From positions 1-5,326 of the forward strand of contig LNFD01000327.1 of the NCBI GenBank assembly GCA_001464255.1: DNA of 5,326 nt. Reading direction: 5' to 3'. The stretch comes from Actinomycetales bacterium Ga0077552 (GTDB lineage: Bacteria > Actinomycetota > Actinomycetes > Actinomycetales > Microbacteriaceae). How positions within the stretch are numbered: the stretch's first letter is position 1; each line of letters starts with the position of its first letter. Positions 1-4,891 of the stretch are shown in pieces. A model generated the notes under the pieces. It was not told the DNA's origin and searched no databases. It saw nothing but the letters and a program-made list of their open reading frames with translations. Made by a program: the position numbers and the translations under genes.

Positions 1-659
1 AGGTGCAGATCCTCTCCCAGCTCGACGACGAGCGCGCCGCCGACGTGCTCGACCAGATGGAGCCCGACGACGCCGCCGACCTCATTGCCCAGCTGCCCGC
101 GCTCCGCGGCGAGGCCCTGCTCGACCTCATGGAGCCGGAGGAGGCGGAGGATGTGCGCTTCCTGCTCTCCTACGACGCCGACACCGCGGGCGGCCTGATG
201 ACGACCGAGCCCATCATCGTCTCGGCCGACGCGACCGTGGCCGAGGGGCTCGCCCTCATCCGCCGGCACGAGCTCGCCCCGGCGATCGGTGCCGCGATCT
301 GCGTGACGCTGCCCCCGTACGAGCCGCCGACCGGGCGCTTCCTGGGCATGGTGCACTTCCAGCGGATGCTCCGCTACCCGCCGCACGAACGCCTCGGCAC
401 CCTGCTCGACCACAGCGTCGAGCCCGTGAGCCCCGAGACCTCGGCGGCCGAGGTGTCGCGCCGCCTCGCGAGCTACGACCTCGTCTCGCTGCCCGTCGTC
501 GACGAGAACCACCGGCTGGTGGGCGTCGTCACGATCGACGACGTGCTCGACTACCTGCTCCCCGACGACTGGCGCAGCGCCGACACCGACGCGGCGCCCA
601 TCGCCCCGCGCAAGCGCGGGCTGACCCCGGCGAGGAGGTCGGGCCATGGAGCGCCGTGA
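1..659 (+). CDS. MgtE intracellular N-domain / CBS-pair protein (5' partial)
   Basis: The reading frame is open from the left edge (first full codon at base 3) to TGA at 657-659, giving 218 residues of a longer protein. Residues 1-60 are acidic helical repeats with the LDxMEPDDAADLIAQLP pattern of the MgtE intracellular N domain. They are followed by a CBS pair: CBS1 at about 66-130, entered through DTAGGLMTTEPIIV, and CBS2 at about 136-188, ending LPVVDENHRLVGVVTIDDVLDYL. In MgtE magnesium channels these cytoplasmic parts sense Mg2+ and nucleotides and gate the membrane domain. Here the protein stops about 30 residues after CBS2 with a basic tail, so the five-helix MgtE channel domain is absent. 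It is therefore probably a soluble regulator rather than a transporter. Actinobacterial relatives are about 420 residues, so roughly half is outside the window. The GTG at base 3 is internal and not the true start. The 3' end overlaps the next gene by 14 bases. Family assignment is strong; ligand and partner are unknown. Confidence 0.9.
   Translation, partial: VQILSQLDDERAADVLDQMEPDDAADLIAQLPALRGEALLDLMEPEEAEDVRFLLSYDADTAGGLMTTEPIIVSADATVAEGLALIRRHELAPAIGAAICVTLPPYEPPTGRFLGMVHFQRMLRYPPHERLGTLLDHSVEPVSPETSAAEVSRRLASYDLVSLPVVDENHRLVGVVTIDDVLDYLLPDDWRSADTDAAPIAPRKRGLTPARRSGHGAP
632..638 (+). promoter_or_regulatory. Ribosome binding site of the DUF1003 gene
   Basis: GAGGAGG ends seven bases before the ATG at 646. 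It lies inside the 3' end of the CBS gene, so the downstream gene has its own strong Shine-Dalgarno as well as overlap with the upstream one. It fixes the start at 646. Confidence 0.8.
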
Positions 660-1236
660 CAACACGCGCCGGCCCGGCGCCCGGCGCGGCCGCACCGACG
701 TGCGGCTCGACTCGCCGAAGGGCATGCGCACCCCGCTCGTGCCGCGCTTCGGGGGCGGCAACGACCGCATGGGCCGGTTCTCCGAGGCCTTCGCGCGCGG
801 CATGGGAACCCCGTGGTTCCTCGTCGGCATGTCGGTCTTCGTCGTCGTCTGGCTCGTCTACAACTCGGTCGCACCCGTCGACGCGCAGTTCGACCCGCGC
901 GCCCTCAACTTCACGCTGCTGACGCTCATCCTCTCGCTGCAGGCCTCCTACGCCGCGCCCATGATCCTGCTCGCGCAGAACCGGCAGGACGACCGCGACC
1001 GCGTGCAGATCGAGCAAGACCGCCAGCGCGCCGAGCGCAACCTCGCCGACACCGAGTACCTCGCGCGCGAGGTCGTCGCCCTGCGGCTCGCCATGAAAGA
1101 CGTCGCGACCAAGGAGTTCCTGCGCTCCGAGCTGCGGGCCCTGCTCGACGAGCTCGACCGCCGCGACGACGAGAACGCGGCGCAGGCCGAAGCGGCGGCC
1201 GAGGACGACCTGGCGCGCAACGCCCGCGAGCGATGA
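646..1236 (+). CDS. DUF1003 family two-helix membrane protein
   Basis: This is a 196-residue inner-membrane protein of the DUF1003 family, whose biochemical role is unknown. Residues 1-50 are basic and cytoplasmic. The first membrane helix is about 55-73 (TPWFLVGMSVFVVVWLVYN). The family signature follows: FDPRALNFTLLTLILSLQA leads into a second helix at about 88-110, ending AAPMILLAQNRQ. A charged helical region rich in Glu, Arg and Ala (about 113-172) then looks like a coiled coil, and the tail is acidic. The start at 646 has a GAGGAGG site seven bases upstream. The gene overlaps the CBS gene by 14 bases and its own stop overlaps the next ATG (ATGA at 1233-1236), so all three are probably co-translated. 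Pairing with an MgtE-N/CBS protein suggests a membrane partner for that regulator, but this is inference. The basic N-terminus and charged C-terminal tail fit an N-in, C-in topology. Confidence 0.9.
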   Translation: MERRDNTRRPGARRGRTDVRLDSPKGMRTPLVPRFGGGNDRMGRFSEAFARGMGTPWFLVGMSVFVVVWLVYNSVAPVDAQFDPRALNFTLLTLILSLQASYAAPMILLAQNRQDDRDRVQIEQDRQRAERNLADTEYLAREVVALRLAMKDVATKEFLRSELRALLDELDRRDDENAAQAEAAAEDDLARNARER

Positions 1237-2426
1237 CACCCGGCACTCCCCCGTCGCCCCCGTCCGGCGACGAGCAGCCGCCGATGCGCGGCACCCGCGA
1301 CGCCGAGTCGGCGCCCCTCGGCGGCGAGCAGCACCCGCTCGCGCTCGCCGTGCGGCAGGCGCTCGCGCGCGTCATCGATCCCGAGATCAGACGACCCATC
1401 ACCGAGCTCGACATGGTGCCGCGCGTCAGCGCTCAGGGAGACCGCGTCGACATCGACCTGCGGCTGACGATCGTCGGCTGCCCCGCGGCGACCTCGATCG
1501 AGCGCGATGTGCGAGCCGCGGCATCCACGGTGCCGGGTGTCGGCGAGGTCGCGGTCGACGTCGGGGTCATGGATACCGCGACCCGCGAGGCCCTCATCAC
1601 GCGCCTGCGCGGCGACCGTCCGAGCGGTCACCCCTTCACGGCCGACTCGCTCACGCGCGTCATCGCGGTCACGAGCGGCAAGGGCGGCGTCGGCAAGTCG
1701 ACGCTCACCGCCAACCTCGCCGTCGCGCTCGCGGCGCAGGGGCTGCGCGTCGGGCTCGTCGACGCGGATGTCTTCGGCTTCTCGATCCCGGGCCTGCTCG
1801 GCATCGCCGATGCGAAGCCGACGCAGGTGGGCGGGCTCATCATGCCGCCGCGCGCCCACGGCGTCGCCGTGATCTCGATCGGCATGTTCGTGGATGCCCG
1901 CACCGCAGTCTCCTGGCGCGGGCCCATGCTGCACCGCACGGTGCAGCAGTTCCTCACTGATGTGCACTTCGGCGACCTCGACGTGCTGCTGCTCGACATG
2001 CCGCCCGGCACGGGCGATGTGGCGATCTCAGCCGGGCAGCTGCTGCCCCACGCCGAGGTGCTCGTCGTGACGACGCCGCAGCGCGCGGCGGCCGACGTCG
2101 CCGAGCGCTCAGGACTCGTCGCCCGCCAGACCGGCCAGACCGTCATCGGCGTCGTGGAGAACATGGCGGGGCTCGCGCAGCCCGACGGCAGCGTGCTCGA
2201 GCTGTTCGGGTCGGGCGGCGGCGCCGAGACGGCCGCACGCCTCGAGGTGCCGTTGCTCGCGCAGGTGCCGCTCAGCATCGCCCTGCGGGAGGGCGGCGAC
2301 GCGGGCGAGCCGATCGTGCTGCGGCCCGGCGACGCCGCGGGCGATGCCATCACGCGGCTCGCGAGCGAGCTCGCGAAGCGCGGCCGCGGGCTCGCCGGCC
2401 GGAAGCTCGGGCTCAGCCCGCGCTGA
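1233..2426 (+). CDS. mrp: Mrp/NBP35 family P-loop ATPase (ApbC-like Fe-S carrier)
   Basis: This is a cytosolic ATPase of 397 residues from the ATG at 1233. After a Pro-rich, poorly conserved lead (1-34), a MIP18/DUF59 domain spans about 35-125 (RVIDPEIRRPITELDMV, VGCPA with Cys83). The MinD/Mrp ATPase domain follows, with deviant Walker A SGKGGVGKST at 148-157, switch I DADVFGFSIPG at 177-187, and Walker B DVLLLDMPPGTGD at about 250-262. Family members bind and transfer Fe-S clusters and use ATP. In Mrp/NBP35 the segment after ENMS usually carries a CxxC cluster-binding pair. Here it reads VVENMAGLAQPDGS, without cysteines, and Cys83 is the only cysteine in the protein. The start overlaps the DUF1003 stop (ATGA) and has only a weak GCGAG upstream, so translational coupling is likely. 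ATG 1284 or GTG 1350 are alternative starts that keep both domains. Family call is firm; classical cluster binding is doubtful. Confidence 0.93.
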   Translation: MTPGTPPSPPSGDEQPPMRGTRDAESAPLGGEQHPLALAVRQALARVIDPEIRRPITELDMVPRVSAQGDRVDIDLRLTIVGCPAATSIERDVRAAASTVPGVGEVAVDVGVMDTATREALITRLRGDRPSGHPFTADSLTRVIAVTSGKGGVGKSTLTANLAVALAAQGLRVGLVDADVFGFSIPGLLGIADAKPTQVGGLIMPPRAHGVAVISIGMFVDARTAVSWRGPMLHRTVQQFLTDVHFGDLDVLLLDMPPGTGDVAISAGQLLPHAEVLVVTTPQRAAADVAERSGLVARQTGQTVIGVVENMAGLAQPDGSVLELFGSGGGAETAARLEVPLLAQVPLSIALREGGDAGEPIVLRPGDAAGDAITRLASELAKRGRGLAGRKLGLSPR

Positions 2427-2453
2427 CGCGACCCCATCGCCCCAGAGACACGA

Positions 2454-2515
2454 CGACGGCCGCCGGATCCCGCGCTCGCCCCTGGAAAGGCGAGCACGAG
2501 GTCCGACGGCCGTCG
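2454..2515 (-). terminator. Long stem-loop between convergent genes, probable terminator
   Basis: Arms 2454-2480 and 2489-2515 are each 27 bases and pair around an 8-base loop (2481-2488). There are 23 Watson-Crick pairs. Of the four other positions, three are G-U wobbles when read as minus-strand RNA and one is a mismatch; in plus-strand RNA one is a wobble and three are C-A mismatches. The better folding on the minus strand suggests it mainly ends the small membrane protein transcript, whose stop lies 26 bases upstream on that strand, followed by a moderately U-rich stretch (TCGTCGTGTCTCT). It also lies 27 bases after the Mrp stop, so it may serve both directions. The pairing is seen directly; the terminator role is inferred. 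Confidence 0.75.
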
Positions 2516-2541
2516 CGGGAGTGCGCCCGACGGCGCCGGGC

Positions 2542-2652
2542 TCAGCGCTGGATCGCGGGCACGCGACGGTAGCCGTCGCGAGCAGCGGTCACGATCGTCG
2601 CGACAACAGCAGCGACGGCGAGAAGGGCGATGGTGATGAGCACGGCGGTCAT
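2542..2652 (-). CDS. Small single-helix membrane protein (36 aa)
   Basis: This gene encodes 36 residues from ATG at 2652-2650 to TGA at 2544-2542. The protein opens MTAVLITIALLAVAAVVATI, a continuous hydrophobic helix over about residues 2-24, and ends in a basic tail with RDGYRRVP. The positive-inside rule predicts N-terminus out, C-terminus in. Support for a real gene: AAGGAGA at 2661-2667 lies eight bases before the ATG, an AT-rich divergent promoter region lies upstream, and a 27-bp stem-loop lies just after the stop. Function is unknown. I recall short Microbacteriaceae proteins with a similar helix followed by RDGYRR, but could not check this. Its position, divergent from a LysR-type regulator, suggests it may be that regulator's target, which is inference. 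No transport or enzyme motif fits in this length. Confidence 0.75.
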   Translation of the reverse strand: MTAVLITIALLAVAAVVATIVTAARDGYRRVPAIQR

Positions 2653-2660
2653 GTCGGGGG

Positions 2661-2667
2661 TCTCCTT
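2661..2667 (-). promoter_or_regulatory. Ribosome binding site of the 36-aa membrane protein
   Basis: AAGGAGA on the minus strand sits eight bases before the ATG at 2652. It is one of the two clearest Shine-Dalgarno sites in the window and the main argument that this very short frame is translated. Confidence 0.75.
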
Positions 2668-2702
2668 GGTTTCCTGAACGAATCCATTCCACCGCGCGCC
2701 AG

Positions 2703-2708
2703 TGTTTA
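2703..2708 (-). promoter_or_regulatory. Possible -10 element for the 36-aa membrane protein
   Basis: Minus-strand TGCTAAACA contains a TAAACA hexamer at 2703-2708 preceded by TG one base upstream, as in an extended -10. A TTCAGA at 2724-2729 could serve as -35, but the 15-base spacing is short. The assignment is weak and rests mainly on the AT-rich context. Confidence 0.3.
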
Positions 2709-2716
2709 GCACAATC

Positions 2717-2755
2717 GATACTTTCTGAACTGATACTTCAGTTTTGCTTTAGTAT
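2717..2755. promoter_or_regulatory. Candidate LysR-type operator with three ATACT half-sites
   Basis: GATACTT occurs at 2717-2723 and again at 2732-2738, 15 bases apart. An inverted copy, AGTAT, lies at 2751-2755, so ATACT (2733-2737) and AGTAT form an inverted pair with a 13-base gap, close to the T-N11-A style of LysR-type sites. A second inverted repeat, CTGAA at 2725-2729 and TTCAG at 2737-2741, lies between them. The sites overlap the predicted LysR promoter, which fits negative autoregulation. The repeats are seen in the sequence; binding is inferred. Confidence 0.45.
2726..2755 (+). promoter_or_regulatory. Predicted promoter of the LysR gene (leaderless)
   Basis: TAGTAT at 2750-2755 resembles a -10 (TAnnAT kept), with TGAACT at 2726-2731 as a poor -35 at 18 bases. 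Six bases separate the -10 from the ATG at 2762, so transcription would begin at or next to the start codon. No Shine-Dalgarno is present, which agrees with a leaderless message. Confidence 0.45.
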
Positions 2756-2761
2756 TGAGTG

Positions 2762-3688
2762 ATGGACATCCGCCGCCTCCAGTTGCTGCGCGAGCTCGCC
2801 GACCGAGGCAGCATCACCGCGGTCGCCGCGGCGACGCACCGCACCGCCTCCGCCGTCTCCCAGCAGCTCAAGGTGCTCGAAGCCGAGGTCGGCGTGCCCC
2901 TCACCGAGCGCCACGGCCGAGGTCTCGTGCTCACCGGCGCGGGACTCGCGCTCGCCGACACGGCCCGACGCATCGCCGTCGCGATCGAGTCGGCCGAGGC
3001 GCTGTGGCAGGAGTTCACGCAGAGCCCGCAGGGCTCCGTCTCGGTGAGCGCCTTCCCGACCGCGGGCCAAATGCTGCTGCCGGGCGTGCTGCGCGCGCTG
3101 CGCGACGAGCCAGGCCTCGAGATCGTGCTCACCGACCACGACCTGCCGCTGCCCGACTTCGCGCAGCTCACGGCCGACTACGACATCGTCATCGCCGACT
3201 CGCAGGGCATCCCCGCGCACTGGACCGAGAACGGGCTGCGCTGCATCCCGCTCATGACCGAGCCCTTCGACGTCGCCCTGCCCGCGGGTCACCCGCTCGT
3301 TGAGAAGAGCGTCGTGCGCGGCACCGACCTCGTCGACGAGCAGTGGATCGGCGCGCCCGTCGGCTACCCCTACGACCGCGTGCTCGAGCGGCTGGGCGCC
3401 GCCGTGGGCCGCGAGCCGCGCATCGTGCAGCGCGTCATGGACAACCTCATCGTCGAGCGGCTCGTCGCCGCGGGCATCGGCATCGCCATCCTGCCGCGAT
3501 TCACGACCCGCAGCCACGGCAACGGCATCGTCACGCGCCCCATCACGGGGCTGCCGGCCGAGCGGCAGATCTCGGCCCTCGTGCGCGCCGACCGGGCCGA
3601 GCGGCCGAGCGTGCGGCGGGTCATCGAGCTGCTGCAGGCCGAGGCGGCGCGGGTCGTGGAGGGCTACCGCACGGTCGGCGAGCGCTGA
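2762..3688 (+). CDS. LysR-type transcriptional regulator
   Basis: This is a 308-residue DNA-binding regulator of normal length for the family. Residues 1-60 form the winged helix-turn-helix (MDIRRLQLLRELADRGSITA, then THRTASAVSQQLKVLE and the wing LTERHGRGLVLTGAG). A linker helix at about 63-88 leads to a periplasmic-binding-protein-like effector domain at about 92-300 (SVSVSAFPTAGQMLLP, YDIVIADSQGIP, GIGIAILPRFTTR). GTG at 2759 lies directly before ATG 2762; ATG is chosen because the promoter would start transcription there, and the protein differs by only one residue. There is no Shine-Dalgarno. The gene is divergent from a 36-residue membrane protein with a 109-base gap containing ATACT repeats, as expected for a self-regulating LysR gene. 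The effector is unknown; the hydrophobic, Pro-rich pocket segments do not tell it. It converges on tatB, 22 bases apart. Confidence 0.93.
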   Translation: MDIRRLQLLRELADRGSITAVAAATHRTASAVSQQLKVLEAEVGVPLTERHGRGLVLTGAGLALADTARRIAVAIESAEALWQEFTQSPQGSVSVSAFPTAGQMLLPGVLRALRDEPGLEIVLTDHDLPLPDFAQLTADYDIVIADSQGIPAHWTENGLRCIPLMTEPFDVALPAGHPLVEKSVVRGTDLVDEQWIGAPVGYPYDRVLERLGAAVGREPRIVQRVMDNLIVERLVAAGIGIAILPRFTTRSHGNGIVTRPITGLPAERQISALVRADRAERPSVRRVIELLQAEAARVVEGYRTVGER

Positions 3689-3701
3689 GCGGGCATCCCG
3701 C
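3689..3701. terminator. Short hairpin between convergent LysR and tatB genes
   Basis: GCGGG at 3689-3693 and CCCGC at 3697-3701 pair around a three-base loop, directly after the LysR stop and ten bases beyond the tatB stop. No U tract follows on either side. It is the only obvious structure in the 22-base gap, so any terminator role is tentative. Confidence 0.35.
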
Positions 3702-3710
3702 GGCTGGGGC

Positions 3711-4106
3711 CTAGGTGGCCTCGGAGTCGAAGGGCGCGGGCCGACCCTCGCGGAGGAGCCGCTGCCGCTGGGCGTAGGCCGACTCGCGCACGGGTGCCGC
3801 CGCGGCGACCCCCACCCCGGCGGCCTGCCCCGGTCGCGTCGGCGGCGCGGGCTCGTCGGTCAGCGCCTCCCGGATGATGCGCCGCGGGTCGTACTGCCGC
3901 GGGTCGAGCTTCTTCCAGTCGACGTCGTCGTAGTCGGGGCCCATCTCCTCGCGCATGCGCGTCTTCGCGCCATTGGCCATGTCGCGCAGCGATCGCACGA
4001 GGCGCCCGAACTGCGCGGCGTAGCCCGGCAGGCGGTCGGGGCCGATGAGGATGACCGCGATCAGCCCGATGAGCAGCAGCTTCTCGAACGTCAGACCCCA
4101 GGACAC
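3711..4106 (-). CDS. tatB: Twin-arginine translocase subunit TatB
   Basis: This is a 131-residue membrane-anchored subunit of the Tat pathway, which exports folded proteins carrying twin-arginine signals; TatB with TatC forms the signal receptor. The N-terminal helix is at about 6-21 (TFEKLLLIGLIAVILIG). Glu8 sits where TatB proteins keep a conserved polar residue. The Gly-Pro hinge is at 22-23 (GPDRLPGYA). An amphipathic helix follows at about 26-50 (AQFGRLVRSLRDMANGAK). The rest is charged, with WKKLDPRQYDPRRIIREAL at 64-82, then a Pro/Ala-rich tail. The start is GTG 4106; no start codon lies further upstream in frame for at least 35 bases. AAGGG abuts the GTG with no spacing, so it cannot act as a normal ribosome site. 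TATTCT six bases upstream instead suggests a leaderless message. TatA is similar, but the tail length and Glu8 favour TatB. tatA and tatC are not in this window. Confidence 0.88.
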   Translation of the reverse strand: MSWGLTFEKLLLIGLIAVILIGPDRLPGYAAQFGRLVRSLRDMANGAKTRMREEMGPDYDDVDWKKLDPRQYDPRRIIREALTDEPAPPTRPGQAAGVGVAAAAPVRESAYAQRQRLLREGRPAPFDSEAT

Positions 4107-4112
4107 CCCTTG

Positions 4113-4118
4113 AGAATA
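4113..4118 (-). promoter_or_regulatory. Predicted -10 of tatB (leaderless)
   Basis: Minus-strand TATTCT lies six bases before the GTG at 4106, so transcription would start at the codon itself. No convincing -35 is seen 16-18 bases further up. It shares the 62-base divergent gap with the methyltransferase promoter. Confidence 0.4.
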
Positions 4119-4143
4119 GCCCGGTCGAGCAGGGTGTTCGCCC

Positions 4144-4149
4144 TAGGCT
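4144..4149 (+). promoter_or_regulatory. Predicted -10 of the O-methyltransferase gene
   Basis: TAGGCT at 4144-4149 fits the GC-tolerant actinobacterial -10 pattern TAnnnT, about 20 bases before the GTG start. It would give a leader of about 12 bases that still contains the AAGGAG ribosome site. No good -35 is visible at the usual distance. Confidence 0.45.
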
Positions 4150-4158
4150 GGGGCCGAG

Positions 4159-4164
4159 AAGGAG
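4159..4164 (+). promoter_or_regulatory. Ribosome binding site of the O-methyltransferase gene
   Basis: AAGGAG lies four bases before the GTG at 4169. The spacing is slightly short, but no other start codon in frame fits better, so it decides the GTG start. Confidence 0.65.
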
Positions 4165-4168
4165 CACC

Positions 4169-4798
4169 GTGGCCAGCAAAGACCTGTCGTGGAAGTACGT
4201 CGAAGACCAGACGGTCGAACCCGACGTGATCCGCGGCGCGCGCGCGCAGTCGCTCGAGCTCGGTGTCGAAGCGGTGAGCCCCGCGACGGGGGCCCAGCTC
4301 GCCGTCATCGCGGCCGCCCTCGCCGCCGAGTCGATCATCGAGATCGGCACCGGCATCGGGGTCTCCGGGCTCTGGCTGCTGCAGGGGGCCCCGGATGCCC
4401 AGCTCACCTCGATCGACGTCGAAGCCGATCACCACGAGGCCGCGCGGCGGCACTTCACCGAGGCCGGGCATCCGCCCACGAAGGTGCGGCTCATCACGGG
4501 GCGCGCCGCCGACGTGCTGCCCCGCATGAACGAGCGCAGCTACGACCTCGTGCTCATCGATGGCGACGCCCACGCGCTCACCGAGAACCTCGAGCACGCC
4601 CTGCGGCTCGTGCGCGCGGGCGGCGCCGTGCTCGTGCCGCACGCGCTCTGGCGCGACACCGTGCCCGACCCGGCCAAGCGCGACGGCGTGACCGCCGACC
4701 TGCGCGGCCTCATCGCCGAGCTGCGTGAATCGCCGGCCGTGCACGTGGCGATCTCGCCGGTCGGTGACGGGCTGCTGCAGCTCGTCACCGCGAGCTAG
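4169..4798 (+). CDS. SAM-dependent O-methyltransferase (Methyltransf_3-like)
   Basis: This is a 209-residue cytosolic class I methyltransferase that should transfer a methyl group from S-adenosylmethionine to a hydroxyl; the substrate is unknown. The N-terminal helix region (WKYVEDQTVEPDVIRGARAQ) and SPATGAQLAVIAAAL are typical of the catechol/caffeoyl-CoA O-methyltransferase group. The SAM-binding loop is IIEIGTGIGVSGLW at about 56-69. The acidic residue that binds the ribose is in SIDVE (81-85), and motif YDLVLIDGD is at 125-133. In metal-dependent members a DAD motif and a later Asp-Asn pair hold the cation. Here the first reads DGD, and the later segment is LVPHALWRDTV without Asp-Asn, so metal use is uncertain. 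It starts at GTG after AAGGAG. A homologue in M. tuberculosis, from memory Rv1220c, also lies near tatB and mrp. The fold is certain, the chemistry is not. Confidence 0.88.
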   Translation: MASKDLSWKYVEDQTVEPDVIRGARAQSLELGVEAVSPATGAQLAVIAAALAAESIIEIGTGIGVSGLWLLQGAPDAQLTSIDVEADHHEAARRHFTEAGHPPTKVRLITGRAADVLPRMNERSYDLVLIDGDAHALTENLEHALRLVRAGGAVLVPHALWRDTVPDPAKRDGVTADLRGLIAELRESPAVHVAISPVGDGLLQLVTAS

Positions 4799-4863
4799 AC
4801 CCGCGACGGGGCATCCTGCGCGCACGCGGCGCGGCGAGAATCTTGGGTCGAGCGTCAGCCCGA

Positions 4864-4885
4864 GACCTGGGGCGAACGCCCGGTC
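4864..4885. terminator. Stem-loop between convergent methyltransferase and DUF3117 genes
   Basis: GACC (4864-4867) and GGGC (4870-4873) pair with GCCC (4878-4881) and GGTC (4882-4885), with a two-base TG bulge and a GAAC loop. It lies within the 93-base gap between two converging stop codons, a usual place for a shared terminator. No U tract follows. The gap also holds three degenerate repeats beginning CGAGA. Confidence 0.45.
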
Positions 4886-4891
4886 GAGAAC

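Noticed and set aside
813..1232. In-frame extension of Mrp upstream to an ATG at 813
   Set aside because: It overlaps the DUF1003 gene, is Arg/Ala/Pro-rich low-complexity sequence, and the ATGA overlap at 1233 gives a normal start.
529..1239. Long minus-strand frame of 236 codons opposite the CBS and DUF1003 genes
   Set aside because: It is a shadow of high third-position GC; it lacks any fold, and the plus strand carries clear families.
1628..2692. Minus-strand frame of 354 codons across mrp and the gap
   Set aside because: Composition is Ser/Arg/Pro-rich with no recognisable domain; it is antisense to intact Mrp ATPase motifs and to the 27-bp stem-loop.
2344..2709. Plus-strand frame of 121 codons over the mrp end and the following gap
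   Set aside because: It runs through the stem-loop and antisense to the better supported 36-residue protein, with no ribosome site or domain.
2738..3517. Minus-strand frame of 259 codons opposite the LysR gene
   Set aside because: It is His/Glu/Arg-rich shadow sequence; the LysR gene is complete and conserved.
3702..4155. Exact 10-base direct repeat GGCTGGGGCC at 3702-3711 and 4146-4155 around tatB
   Set aside because: Short, GC-rich and likely by chance; no flanking duplication or mobile gene.
3300..4229. Plus-strand frame of 309 codons across LysR, tatB and the methyltransferase start
   Set aside because: It runs over three real genes in the wrong frame and shows no domain.
4800..4810. 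CCCG-CGA-CGGG hairpin right after the methyltransferase stop
   Set aside because: Only four base pairs with a triloop and no U tract; too weak to call as a terminator.
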